The notes: generated by a model not told the origin, from the letters alone. A stretch of 64,000 bases of DNA from Cladopsammia gracilis (GCA_022457155.1 JAJGOT010000239.1:565001-629000); one strand, 5' to 3'; positions 12,701-24,825 are shown, counted from the first letter of the stretch. Made by a program: numbers and translations.

Positions 12701-15531
12701 GAATAAACACCGGCTTCAAATAAACGACGGGTCAACAAGGTCGAGTTTTCAATAAACGTCCCCGGCGTTTATCAGAGATACCGGCGTTTACTTCAGGTCC
12801 GGCGTTTATGTGAGGTCCGGCGTTTATTTGAATTGGGTATTGTATAACTGATTGTTGCCATGACATAATGTAGTGAATAAACTGCAGCGACCATTCTATC
12901 TGAAGATACGTTCCGTATGCTTTTTTTAGTAAACATTTTATTAATGGTTACGTTACGGTCGCGGTCAACTGCCATTTTGATATAACTGGAAAAAACGAAA
13001 CGACAATAATACTGTGTACGATCAAGAGAAAATAATTGAACAGAGAGGGAGTCTCCCAGTAATGGGATTGGGATATCTTAATTGCAAAAAAGTTATTTTT
13101 AGTAACAATGCGGACCAATGCTTGGATAGAATAGATAGAAGGAAAATCACTTTTTAGGGATTTCAACACGGCAAGGAGTTAAAAATGCTAAAACCGGCTC
13201 GCATGCATGCATGCATGCATGGATTTGTTCACTATAAGCTTTTTTAAGTTTAAGTTTGGAAGGACTTTGTCAGGTGCAACTTCTTTCCATGGAAAATGGA
13301 TATCAGTTCTGTTGAGGTCAGCTACCAAGGTTAGAGGTTAGAGGTTATTTAGAGCCAAAGTGTAAGTACAATTTCTGGAAAAGTGATTGAATTTTCTTTT
13401 TTCGATGGGCCGGCGTTTTCAGTTTAATTTTTGCGGAGTTAGTTTTCATCTATAAGCTTAAGTTTACTTGGATTATTGACTTCGAAAAAATCCAGTAGAC
13501 TTGTATTATTTTATTTTTAAAAAGCGAATATATAAAACACACTTTTCTAGTGATTTCACCTTAATTAATTTATTGAGCTTTGTGATAAAAGACCACCAAT
13601 TCTTTTTAGTATAAGATTTAACTTAAGTGTATCTCTTATAAATCGCGGGCCTCCCCTTTGTCAGACAAAAAAATCAGAAAGTTTGGCTGACACTGTATGC
13701 GACGTCAAAAAACTTAAATGACCTAATCGACCATACATTTAAATTTCACCCAAGGCTATTTTTTTTTTTTCAGTAAATGATTTCGAAGAGCAAATCGATG
13801 GAAGTTGCCGCCGTTTACGCACTTTGTATTTAGTATTTTTTTGTATAAATGTCTATCAACATCTTTATTCGCCTTGTCACATTTATGTTTCATAAACGAA
13901 TCGATTAGATCCTTTTCTGTAGGTGCTTTTATTGGATTATTTGGCCACAATAGGTTAAGAGAAAGGACTTATATCTGCGTGTTAACAACCAACGCGAGTT
14001 TCAGCGTCCGTACTTCACAAAATAAGTTTCCTGGCTTTTTCTTGGATTTTATTTAACGATGCCTCTTTTTAATACGGTTAACACTAAACACTTAATGACT
14101 GGTCCCGAGGGAAACAGTGAATTTTGTTTCCCTCGAATCTCGATGTTTCCCGAGGCGAACTGTTTCCCGAGGGATCAGTCATTAAGTGATTTGTTATATA
14201 GCAACACAAAATAAAACACAACACAGGACAGTTTGAAAAACGCGCCGAGCACTCGGTCCATCATAATCATAGAACCAAAATCTGCAAAGAACCGCAAACG
14301 ATAATGCTGTAAACGATACGTAGGATCTACGAAAGACCTAATCAGCCAAAATATGAACAAACATAATCGACAAACTGCAAGGATGATCAAGGCTGATGCC
14401 TTGCAGTTCATCATAATCATGCCACCTTTTGTCACAGTCCGATCACGTGCGCTAGCGGGCAACAGTGCAATGTTACCCTCTGACGTCAAAATTGTTGCCC
14501 GCTTTCGAAAATGTTGCCCGCTTAGGACCAATGGCGGGAAACAGTTTGTTTGTTAGATGTCACAGCTAAGGTAAGGTTAGGGTCACAGCTAAGGTAACCG
14601 GAAAATATTCCTGAAGTTTGTCACTCAGTTCGAAGGAAGTTTGCAGGTTCACTTTTCCCCAGCACTTGTTAAATGAATAAAAACTTTATTTTTTAACTGA
14701 AATTCAGACGATACTCCAATGGCGAAAACAAACAGGCATCGTTTTTGAATAAAAATCCACGGAAAGACCAGTAAACATTTTTGTGAAGCTAATAATTGCG
14801 TTTAGTCGGCTGAAATTAAACCCGCGCGGTGTTTGTTTAAGTTCTTAAAATTCTCAGTGACCAGTCATAATCCAGTCAAATTAAAGCATTCGTTCCGAAA
14901 AACAACTAACTGATTTTTATGAAACATAACTTGGACAAGGCGAATGATGTCCGATTCATCTTTTATAGGCTTAACCCTATTCGGCCTGGGCTTTTTTTGA
15001 GTTCCTGAGCCTGGGGGGGGGGGGGGGGCACATTGTGCCCCCCCTTCGTAACTTCAAGAACATTAAGGCTACGACAATGAAACTTAGAGGGTACATAGTA
15101 CGTCCGAAACTGTCTTCTTTGCGGTCCGCACAATGGAATGATTACGTCATATGACGTAGTTATTAGGTAATTAGTTATACGGCCGCCATCTTGGATCCGC
15201 CATCTTGGTTTTCTGAAATTTTTTAAAACCTCTTAAAAACCGTCCAAATTGACTCAAAATTAATCAAAACCAATAAATAAACGCTAAATGACGTAAAAAT
15301 ATAAAAGTTATACCAATAAATATTGTTTTTCTTCATTCAAAGGTACAAATATGCAAATTTCAAAAAACATGGCTGTCAAAATCTTGTTGCCATGGAAACA
15401 TCAAGTCACGTGATCAAAAAATTGTCATACAAAATTGTTGACAGATAAATTTTAGGAAAAGTCACAAAGTTTGATGGCGTTTGAATACATATTAAAGAAG
15501 TTATGAACGTTCAAAGTTAGCGCGGGCACTT

Positions 15532-15563
<32 letters not shown>

Positions 15564-17352
15564 AGGCCGAATAGGGTTAAGCTTATATGAAAAAGGTAAG
15601 CTTATTAGAAAGGATGTAAACGACGGTGCTTCCAAACGAGGCATCACCCGTAGTTTTCATTTATTAAAAAACGTGGCCTTGGATATAATGCATTTTTGTA
15701 TTGAACCTAAAATTCTTTAAGCTTAAATACAAAAATTAATAATATTAATTGCCTTTAGTCTAGAGTAGACCATTAAAGTTTTTGACGTCGTGATACCGTG
15801 TTCAGCAATCTTTAAAACTGAGGTTAAGCTGTACTTTGACAAACAAAGGATCGATGCCACATGCGAAGTCAATAACCCAAGTATAGATGAAAGCTAACTA
15901 CGCAAAAATTAAGCTTAAACTTGAAACACGCGCCGCCAGGCCCATCGAAAAAAGAAAATTCAATCACTTTTCCAGAAATTGTACTTACACTTTGGCTCTA
16001 AATAATCTCTAACCTGTCAGTATAGAGTTTCTTGGTAGCTGACCTCAACAGAACTGATATCCATTTTCCGTGGAAAGAAGTTGCACCTGACAATCAATGC
16101 AAAGTCCTTCCAAACGTATTAAAGCTTATAGAAAACAAATCCATGCATGCATGCATGCATGCGAGCCGGTTTTAGCATTTTTAACTCCTTGCCGTGTTGA
16201 AATCCCTAAAAAGTGATTTTCCCAGAAGAGCATCCTTCTATCCTTCAGCTACCGAAAACATAACAACTTTGAATTCTACAGTATGCAAAGCAAAGCGACT
16301 TCAAACTAGAAACGACGCTTACAAGAGATTGGAGTGGATGGTTGGTTGGCATCTGTCCGGTAAGTTGATGTCCAGCCCCCTTTTTGCTGCTTCAGTTGCA
16401 ACAGTTTGTATTTTAAGACAGATGGAGATCTATGTATCCAGCCGCTGTGGTACTATATAACGTTCTTTGCTCAAACAGGACCATTTTACTTTCTTTTTCA
16501 CACGCGAAATTGCCACCGCGATGGTCGCCATTTTTTTAATTTGTTGACTCCACCTCGATTTGACGCGCTGATTCAAGAAAGCAAGCCTTCCGGAAGTCAA
16601 CCAGCTCACCGGAAATTGTTTCCGCATTGGTCCGCATTGTTACTAAAAATAACTTTTTTGCAATTAAGATATCCCAGCCAACGCCCCTAGACTCCCTCTC
16701 TGTCCAATTCATGATAATCTCTTGGTACGATATAATTTTCGTCTTCTTTATCCCAAGGTATAAAAAAGTATAAATATGCAAATTTAAAAAAAAAAAACAT
16801 TGCTGTCAATATCTTGTTGCCATGGAAACGTCAAGTCACGTGATCAAAAAATTGTCATATCAAATTGTTGCCAGATAAATTTTGATGTTCGTTGATGTTC
16901 CTGAAGTTTATGGACGTCAACGTTGTCCCCATTATCTCAGCCGTCGCCAGATATGTCGCCAGACGATACAGCGACTTCAGTAAGACAGTGAACGTTTATC
17001 CACTTACTGAACTTTTTTTTAATTTCCAGTTGATGAGGATACGTGGATTCCATGTCCTGATTCTTTTCTGTTCAGCCTGAAGAATCCAGCTGGATTTGCT
17101 CCACAAAAGATGTGTGCAAAGCCGGCCACTGATGAACAAATAGTGCTTGGGGGGATTAATCACGACTCTTCTTATGGGCCGGAGTTTGGATCAGAGACGG
17201 GAACTGATATTCGAGCAATTTCTTCAGATTCAAATCCTAGATTAGGTTATACGTGTTTGGGAAAAGGCTTCCAAACACAACACGATGAGGAATTCTTTGT
17301 CGGAGTAAATTATTTTTTAATGCACGAACTAGAAGTGTTTGGTCTCGCCTAG
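9713..17352 (+). CDS. BTB/KCTD-type protein with C-terminal TLDc domain (358 aa)
   Basis: Three exons join in frame: 9713-10095, 12229-12599, 17030-17352 (stop TAG). The start ATG at 9713 is the first one after an in-frame TGA at 9683. Residues ~20-72 are polar and helical, probably a coiled coil. Residues ~75-172 form a T1/KCTD-type BTB domain: LNVGGKIYKTTLDTL, then DRDGDLFR joined across intron 1 to FILNYLRNGEL, then LLAEAQFYQLEGL. Residues ~178-358 form a TLDc domain: SWSLLYKATRDGW-like core, DNIFGGYADKPWYS joined across phase-1 intron 2 to DSFLFSLKNP, ending HELEVFGLA. KCTD BTB domains oligomerise and often serve as Cullin-3 adaptors; TLDc proteins bind the V-ATPase or act in oxidative-stress defence. 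The role of the fusion is inferred only. A polyadenylation signal AATAAA lies at 17369, 17 bp past the stop. Intron 2 is loaded with repeats. Confidence 0.9.
11064..11158. repeat. Dispersed repeat fragment shared with 31100-31172
   Basis: AGCAGTAGTTTGGACATAA followed by GCAAGGATGGAA and GGATTACAGTTCA occurs here and again near 31103-31170 in the same orientation. Identity of the element unknown. Confidence 0.6.
11162..11414. mobile_element. MITE with terminal inverted repeats, 253 bp
   Basis: Ends AGGTCGTGTTCTATTGGG and CCCAATAGAACACGGCCT are inverted and flanked by TA on both sides. The same CCCAATAGAACAC word also occurs internally twice, and the body is made of CAACC/GGTTG-rich units that fold on themselves. 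A short-TSD DNA transposon derivative (Tc1/mariner-like TA or Harbinger-like TWA) fits. Confidence 0.75.
11681..11867. mobile_element. MITE with ~43 bp inverted ends, 187 bp
   Basis: Starts AATAGGCCATTTGCACGATG and ends with its complement; the arms continue through GACTACAACTACC. Lies in intron 1 of the KCTD-TLDc gene. Confidence 0.8.
12664..12838. repeat. GGCGTTTAT-rich dispersed repeat
   Basis: Several copies of CCGGCGTTTAT are spaced across this stretch of intron 2. A diverged copy in the same orientation, with GGACAAGGACGAGTTTT and AATAAACACCCCCGGCGTT, is at 33082-33200. Confidence 0.6.
14087..14191. repeat. Hairpin repeat with GTTTCCCGAGG units
   Basis: ACACTTAATGACTGGTCCCG at the left end pairs with the complement at the right end (GATCAGTCATTAAGTGAT); interior has three copies of TTTCCC(G/T)CGAG-like words. 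Confidence 0.65.
14971..15580. mobile_element. Complete TTAA-flanked MITE (piggyBac-like), ~600 bp
   Basis: Flanking TTAA at 14971-14974 and 15577-15580. Terminal inverted repeats begin CCCTATTCGGCCTGGG and end in the complement. Homopolymer C/G runs (up to 27 C at 15537-15563) lie just inside each terminus. Truncated relatives are at 3795-4340 (inverted) and 16757-16883 (same orientation). No coding capacity. Confidence 0.8.
16757..16883. mobile_element. Fragment of the same TTAA MITE family
   Basis: Colinear with 15341-15450 of the complete copy, including TTGTTGCCATGGAAAC and TCACGTGATCAAAAAATTGT. Ends ~150 bp before exon 3 of the KCTD-TLDc gene. Confidence 0.7.
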
Positions 17353-17399
17353 TGAAGAGTGGTTTTCAAATAAAAATTGTAAATGGAAGGACCATGCAC

Positions 17400-20300
17400 T
17401 CGATCAGCAGAAACAATATAAAACAAGATTAGGAATATATTTTTTAACCGAGTAATTTCTTCATCAGGGTACAGCTTGTCTTATAAAACATTTTTGGGAC
17501 ATTATCAACCTTTAAAATCGAAGTTTTGTTCGCTAATTTTCTTGACGAACAGAACATTCCCTAAATGCTGCTTCTATGCCTACGCAGACACAACGATTTT
17601 TTGTAAACGTGTATCGCTGCTCAGCTGATATGTTTCTGACTCGTGATCGTGCAAAACATCCTCCATTCTGTAACATCTAAGTCCGATAGAGTGCGAGACA
17701 CAGTCAACGAAAATAGACCCGCGAACGAGGTAAGTCCGGGAGCCAAAGTTCTCGTTGCTTAAGGTCCCTAATGTGTTTTTCACGTAGGTGAAACTGTCAC
17801 ACGTTAAAACTAAAAATTATCATGGCATGTCATGCTTTCCTTTTCTGGTAGTTATCCTCTTTGGATTAATTAATAAAGCCATAAGGATACTAAATGCCCA
17901 AAGAATGAAATGCAACTTCTCAAAATTCTTGTTAAGTTGAAATTTTGGACAAGTGCGAATTAAAGCATTTGTTTAAAGTATGGCGGCTTCTTGGTTTCGT
18001 TTTGTCATTTGTTGTCCAGAGGAGACCAGATGTCACACAAAAAAAAAAATAAGCCAACGTTTACAACCTTCAGTTCATCTCTGCAGTCTGCACACTCCAC
18101 CGCAAGGGGAGGGGGGGGGAGGAAATTGAATAGGAGTGGAGTGGAAATGTTAAAGACTGATGAGGGAAGGGGTGGGGGTGTAGGCCTCTACCCTAGATCC
18201 GTCAATGTGCTGGGAATCTGGGGTACAATGTGAGCAAAACATCCCTTAGGACGTAATCAGTGACCATTGATTCGAACCTATGACATTTGGTTAATTGATT
18301 ATATTAATAGGCCGTGAAGCGGAATTTGTTTGAAAGCCAATACCATAGACTTCAATTAACACGATATTAAGATGGCTTTTAACATTGTTAAAAGAATTGG
18401 TTTTTGTGATAGTTGTTCTTGGCAAAAAGAAAGAAGAAAGCCTTTTTATCCTAACTATGTTTTATACTGTAGTTAGAACTACGATTTAACGCCGGCACTA
18501 CTGAAAATTACGGCTCAGAAAACATTACTTAAATAATTAAATCATACACACTGATTTTATCCATATGCTCTTTTATAAAAAACAAGCTTGTGTTTCGCGA
18601 ATTTGGAATAAACCTTGAAAGGTGGCATTTGAAACTTTACGTTAAAAAAACTGGTCACTCTTTTTGCTTAAAATCGTTGCATTAAGTTTGATCTGTCAGA
18701 ATAACACTAGTCCACTAGTCTTTAGAAATAAGTAATATTGCTTTTTGTTTTGATTACCATTTTGCACATCTAAAATCTCTTTTGAGAAACCAGTGATGTG
18801 GAAACTGTCTTCTATCCCCGATATTACAATATTGCATGCAAGCTATCCCATTTAGCATGCAAGGTTTTTTATCACAGTACAACGCATTTGGTTTACATCT
18901 CGAATGCTGTGTTTTGGATCTCTCTCACCGTTCCCGATTACTCGGTTGACCAATGACTTTACATTTAACGTAAGTGGTCTATTTTTCTTGCTAAAAACAT
19001 TTTCTTTTTATGTGTAATAGTCAGCGCATGTAGTTCAAGCGTTTAAGAGTAATTTACGACCAAAAATAGATGTTTATCTTTCGAAGTCATGTTTGACTTT
19101 ATCGCTACGTAATTTAATTCTTTGTGTCAAACTTGAACTGGATTGATTGAGAATCTGAAATAACATTTATTTTATGTGCATAGGTTGAAGTTTAAAACAA
19201 TACACTCGTCTTTATCTCTTGTTGAACTTTCGCAAAAAAAATATATTGACAATAAGAAAACTTTGTTCTTGTGGTGAAAAGATTGGTAAGGATTAAAGAA
19301 CATATGAACAAAAGATGTGCTATTCACTTCAGCTGATCGCATGAACATGTAGTGATAATAAAGTTATATAATAGGCAAGTGAAACAAGGGAAAAGCTTAT
19401 TTATCCTATAGACAGACAAAGTAGTTCTAAAAATTATAGCCCTTATTTGGCTCCGTCGTTCTATGCCCAATTTTCTTGAAATTTCTACATAGTCACCTAC
19501 TAAAATGGTTGCTCGGCAAATAACGAAATTAACAATGTTTAATTCATGTAAAATCTTCTCTTTTATTTTAAGGTCGATCACGTTTAGAAATTCTAAGTTA
19601 TTGTCATCAGCTATTTCAATATCTATGAGACTAGCTACGTAATTACTAAATGCTTTTTTTGTTCACGTTGAAAGGGTTGTTAATTAATTGGCCCTCCATT
19701 AAAAGCTAGTGTCAATACAATTATTCGGGTTCGAGGATCTGAAAACAGCATCAATCTCGTTATACATGGAATGTGCTGCTCCTTTAAAAAATAATGTATG
19801 TTATTCGATAAGCAACTGCTTTGTGTTCTACGGCTGGGTACTTTGACGAGTTTCAGCTGTTTTTTTTTTTTTTTTATTTCGAGCCTTTATTCCAGAAACA
19901 AAAACTGACGTCTAAAGACCAGCCATTATAATAAGCTCCTCAAGTTTTTGAAGAGTGTAATATGTAATAATTATTTTGCACTCGTTTCGTTGCGCATTCA
20001 CACTCTAAAATGCTATGTCGAATAAATAATGAAATGCTTTTCTCAACTGAACTACTTACAGTTCTCGAAACGTGGGACAAATAGTGGCTAACGTTATCGT
20101 TTGAATCAGCGGTGATTACTTGTGATATTCAAGGCGGCTAGTTAAGATTTTCATAAAACGTAAATACAGCACAGCTCCCTCTTACCCCTGTTAAATGGAA
20201 ATCCAAAGCTCGTATTAGTCGTTATCTGGAAATACGATCAGTTTATTCTCCGACAGGTAAAGAATTAGAAAAGATCAGAATACTGACAATACTAGCTGAG

Positions 20301-20630
20301 AGAAAAAAGTTATATTTTATGTTGGAATCGATGATAGCTGGTGTAATATAGTATACAACAATATCATACTCCAAGACCTGCGTGTGCAATTAGCCATAAT
20401 TTTTTTTTCTTTTACAATTCCTAAAATAACTGCAAGCCAGATTGATATATTTTCTAACAAACGGACGAAAACACTTGGCCTCAAAAAGCCCACATGTACC
20501 TTCCAGTTAATTATAGACTGAATTCATCATGGACATTTGAAGCTACGTAGCTACTAGAAGAAAGAAGAAAGTACTTTACTAACTGTAATTAGAACGCAGA
20601 ATTGACGGAACTTACCAAACACCTTATCAC
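17400..20630. other. Intergenic, no gene recognised
   Basis: AT-rich, with only short homopolymer runs (poly-T near 19860) and a short G-rich tract near 18105-18180. Open frames are short and lack conserved motifs. Confidence 0.45.
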
Positions 20631-20635
20631 ACTGG

Positions 20636-21055
20636 AGAGCAATAATTTGTGTAAATTGTGAATAACTTGTGTGCTGTAAGTCCAACTTGTAAAAATTGAA
20701 ATGGCTAGTCTGACAACTGTTGTTTCGTCGCTGCCAAGCGACTCTTCAGAGACCTCCTGATATCTGGCAAACTCGTTGAGCATCTCGCTCAAAGTCCCGT
20801 TCGCAATCAATTCAGCACACGCTGTTGTGCTGAACGCGTGCTGAACGGGAATCCTTATGCGATATAAGGCCAGATTGCGTGTGCTGAACCGATTGCGAAC
20901 GGGACTTTGAGCGAGATGCTCAACGAGTTTGCCAGATATCAGGAGGTCTCTGAAGAGTCGCATGGCAGCGACGAAACAACAGTTGTCAGACTAGCCATTT
21001 CAATTTTTACAAGTTGGACTTACATCACACAAGTTATTCACAATTTACACAAGTT
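20636..21055. repeat. Long hairpin element with ~175 bp arms
   Basis: The left arm (about 20636-20813) holds AGTCCAACTTGTAAAAATTG and CGTTGAGCATCTCGCTCAAA; the right arm (about 20885-21055) carries their complements in order. The loop is ~70 bp. A few substitutions and one small indel separate the arms. Any open frame through it is a by-product. Confidence 0.8.
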
Positions 21056-21059
21056 ATTC

Positions 21060-22270
21060 ACAAGTTTTCACAATACAGAGCAATAATTACTATAAAAAAA
21101 TAATAACGTTTGTCGCATTTCATATAAAGAACCAGAAGTGATTCCTGTTTTAATTGTTAGGAATGATATTTTCATTTAAGGACAAAATTTAAGCTACAAC
21201 AGAACTCGAAAATGGTCGAAATGAAGGTACTTTGTAACTTTAACTCCTGACTCAGTCTAACTGTACATAAGTCCTTCTCTTGAACCGGGAACCTGGCGTG
21301 AATAAAAGCAGCTGTTGCATTTAATTAAATATAAACTTTCTTGCGATAGCTTTTACTAAATTAAAAGGCTTAACATCCAGGATAAATATTTGTGTTGTCG
21401 TTTTTTTTTTTTTTTGCTATTTTACCACATATTTATTTGGAACTTGGACATTTCTGGAACTAAAAAAATTAAAGGTTTAACATTTCTCACACAGGTACAC
21501 AGGTAGCTATTTTAAACTTGGATTGAAAATCCTATAGCGATATTGTTTACGCTAATATTCAGTTGTTGACGTCTACGTGTTACAAGCTACTGTACGCTGT
21601 GCCCTGTAGGCTGATATCAGAAAAAATGTTAACCAAAACCTCTTCATAAAATCAAATATACATGAGAAGAAGTTGAAATGAAGTCTGTCTTATGAAAAGC
21701 TGTTTTCATGATACGTAAGATGGTGAGTCGTGACGCCTGCAGTGAATCCTTTCCTTTTCAGTTTGCATTATTGTCTTGTATTGGCTAGGGTTATTGTACT
21801 ACCTTTTCAAATAAATTGCTCACGGATTAGTATAATCCCATGAGTTGATATTTCAGAAGGCTAATAAGAAAGGAACACAATCCTCAGATTTCACCGTTTA
21901 TTAACCAAAGATTGTCCAAAATGTTTTAAAAAATCACATCCACTAGTAAGGCATTTTTTTCCGAATCAAAGCTTTATGTTCGGTCAGTTAACTTAATTAT
22001 AAGCTCTTTAAACCTTTTGAAAATGCCAAGTTATATTGCCCATTGTATTGAAATTCTTTTACCAACTTTAATAGCGATTTCCATAAAAATGCGAAAGCTT
22101 AAAATTAAAATATTGTCTGTCTTTTTTCTATTTTGCTTGAAGTACACACCGCCGGGCATGTTTGCACGTTTTCACTTGGAATTCATTGGATTTGCAACAC
22201 TTCTTTTTGTGAAACTGGTGAATATGGTCATTTCGTATATCCACTTTCTCTCATACGTTGTCTACGGGCA
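21060..22270. other. Intergenic, no gene recognised
   Basis: AT-rich sequence with poly-T; no exon or repeat that I can support. Confidence 0.4.
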
Positions 22271-22271
22271 T

Positions 22272-22460
22272 ACAGTCAACTCTCTCAAAGCGAAACCACC
22301 TGTAAGGCTGACACCTCTAGGTTGGATGTCAGCGACTGCCTTGATCTAGCCGAATTTATCTTAGTTACTAAAACTTGTCTTTAACTAAACTCTCTGCAAG
22401 GCAGACACCTCTCTAAGGCGGGCATCTAAGGGGGTCCGGCTTAGAGAAAGTTTATTGTAA
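22272..22460. mobile_element. Degenerate pogo/Tigger-like MITE
   Basis: TA then CAGTCAACTCTCTCAAAGC at the left and GCTTAGAGAAAGTTTATTGTA at the right, with internal GACACCTCT words typical of CAGT-start pogo-type derivatives. Right end is diverged. Confidence 0.5.
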
Positions 22461-22524
22461 TGATTAAAATTACAGCTTTCCTGCTGGGTCGATAGCTCGG
22501 TAGGTAACAGTGTTTATGCGATAT

Positions 22525-23034
22525 ACTGAATTATACACGCATTTTGATTGGCCATTACCTATGATCTATTACAGTACAGACGCACAGCTGACGTCATGGA
22601 TAATTTGTTTTCTCTGTTTTCGTCTAAAATGGCGGACAGTTTTGAAAACGCGTGGACTAGATTATTTCGAAAAGGGCAAGCGAAGGCATCGAAAAAAATA
22701 TTTAGCAGAATATATTAACAATTAAGAAAAAGGATTAACCGAAACGAAAGGTTGTTGTATTTGTTGACGTGAAAATACCGAAATTAGAAAAAAGAACCAT
22801 CGAATAACCATGATCGTAGTCGAGTACTACGAGGATAGTTTTTCTTCTCTGTTGTTTAAAACAAATAAATTCAATTTTGGTGCGTGTCTGTTCAGTTATA
22901 GATCACAGAAGATGTCAGAATATGGTAAGAATATCAGTCAGCCAACTCACCTTCGGCTCGTTGGCCACTTTTTTGTTATTACCACATTTATGTCATCTGT
23001 GATCTGTAACTGAACGGACGCGAGATAAAATGGA
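22525..23034 (+). mobile_element. Composite repeat, copy A (plus orientation)
   Basis: Colinear with the reverse complement of 51008-51532. Shared marks in order: GATTGGCC, CAGACGCAC(A/G)GCTGACGTCA, ACAGTTTTGAAAA, then a hairpin whose arms contain TGTTCAGTTATAGATCACAG. The last ~170 bp form the hairpin (about 22862-23034). Confidence 0.7.
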
Positions 23035-23349
23035 ACTGTAGAATTATTTTCAGGCCTTCTTTGCAATAGTTAAAATCACTGCAAGGATCTTTCAATCCAT
23101 GAAATTATATTTTACTGAGTCATTTATTAATTAATTCTCCACCCCGCCTTATTTATTGGTAATCACCAACTGAACATCCGAAGACATGTGTCTTATTTGC
23201 AGTTTTAAGTCGAGGCTTGACGATCTCGCATCAATCGTTCAGGGATGTACGGAAGCCTGTAAGGGACATTCGAGATGCAACTTAATTTTAGGGAAATTTT
23301 TTTTCTAGGGAATTTTTTTTTATCGGTCAGGGAATTTTTTTTTTCGGTT

Positions 23350-24184
23350 AATACGAGATAGAAAATGCGAGATAGAAAATGCGAGATAAAAAATGCGAGA
23401 TAAAAATGCGAGATAGAAAATGCGAGATAAAAAATGCGAGATAAAAATGCGAGATAGAAAATGCGAGGTAAAACATGCGAGATAGAAAATGCGAGATAGA
23501 AACGCGAGATAGAAAATGCGAGATAAAAATGCGAGATAGAAAATGCGAGGTAAAAATGCGAGATAGAAAATGCGAGATAAAAAATGCGAGATAAAAATGC
23601 GAGATAGAAAATGCGAGGTAAAAAATGCGAGATAGAAAATGCGAGATAGAAATGCGAGATAGAAAATGCGAGATAAAAATACGAGATAGAAAATGCGAGA
23701 TAAAAATGAGAGATAGAAAATGCGAGGTAAAAAATGCGAGATAGAAAATGCGAGATAAAAATGCGAGATAAAAATGCGAGATAGAAAATGCGAAATAAAA
23801 ATACAAGATAGAAAATGCGAGATAAAAATGCGAGATAGAAAATGCGAGATAAAAATGCGAGATAGAAAATGCGAGGTAAAAAATGCGAGATGGAAAATGC
23901 GAGATAAAAAATGCGAGATAAAAATGCGAGATACAAAATGCGAGGTAAAAAATGCGAGATAGAAAATGCGAGATAGAAATGCGAGATAGAAAATGCGAGA
24001 TAAAAATACGAGATAGAAAATGCGAGATAAAAATGCGAGATAGAAAATGCGAGATAAAAATACAAGATAGAAAATGCGAGATAAAAATGCGAGATATATA
24101 AAAAATGCGAGATATATAAAAAATGCGAGATAGAAAATGCGAGAGAAAAAATGCGAGATAAAAATGCGAGGTAGAAAATGCGAG
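23350..24184. repeat. Minisatellite, unit ATGCGAGATA(G)AAA
   Basis: About 60 head-to-tail units of 13-14 bp, with substitutions such as GATAAAA/GATAGAAA/GAGGTAAAA. The unit has no stop in any minus-strand frame, which creates long false open frames rich in FYLAFLSRI. Confidence 0.9.
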
Positions 24185-24825
24185 GGCGGCGTGGTTACCC
24201 TGGAAGCGCCTTTCTCCTTGTCCAGAATGGCCGCGTCCAGTACCATGGATGATAAGGTAAAGTATGGCAGTTAATGAATTATTCATACATGCTGTACATA
24301 AGCATATGGAACTGCAGCACATAGATCGACAGGAGATTCCATCAAAACCGTCCTTTGAGCTTGTCTGGATACAACGGTCTACAATGAAAAGGCCTATCCG
24401 AACAATCCTCATGCTACGAGCCATCTCTAGATCTCTTTACAACTGGGAACGTGTTTGTACGTAGTTTTCTGTGTAGATTCTACTAATGTAAAAGATTTAA
24501 CTTCATAATGTAAATGGTTTAATCGTTTACTGGTTTCGCAGTTGTTAAGAGATGTAGAGATGGCTCGTAGCATGACGATCGTTCGGATAGGCCTGTTCAT
24601 CGTATCTTCAGCAAGCTCAAGCTCGAAGTACGGCTTTGATGGAATCTCCTGTCGATCTATATGCTGCAGTTCCATATGCTTGTGTACAGCATGTACAGGT
24701 GTATGAATAATTCATTAATTTAAAACTAGGGGAAAAATGCCATACTTTACCTCATCGTCCATGGTACCGGACGCGGCCATTATGGACAAGGAGAAAGGCG
24801 CTTCCAGGGTAACCACGCCGCCCTT

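Larger units (their letters stand above)
12890..16700. repeat. Large inverted repeat filling most of intron 2 of the KCTD-TLDc gene
   Basis: About 13020-13492 is the reverse complement of about 15864-16700. Diagnostic blocks are (ATGC)n at 13201-13220 and 16143-16162, AAATCACTTTTTAGGGATTT at 13145 and its complement at 16201, and GCAAAAAAGTTATTTTTAGT near 13085 and its complement near 16645. The right arm has ~360 extra bases (about 16250-16612). The left boundary before 13010 is unclear. The interior holds the 14.1 kb hairpin and a complete TTAA MITE. Confidence 0.7.

Noticed and set aside
13201..13220. ATGCATGC run as a regulatory site cluster
   Set aside because: It is present in both arms of the inverted repeat and is simply a microsatellite in the element.
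20589..20963. 124-residue minus-strand frame
   Set aside because: Lies across the loop and arms of a hairpin element; no domain or splice context.
22017..22349. 110-residue frame with hydrophobic segments
   Set aside because: AT-rich low-complexity sequence running into a pogo-like relic; no homology recognised.
23205..24424. Three overlapping minus-strand open frames of 286-358 residues with FYLAFLSRIF repeats
   Set aside because: They are the ATGCGAGATA minisatellite read in all three frames; the unit contains no stop codon, so long frames arise without selection.
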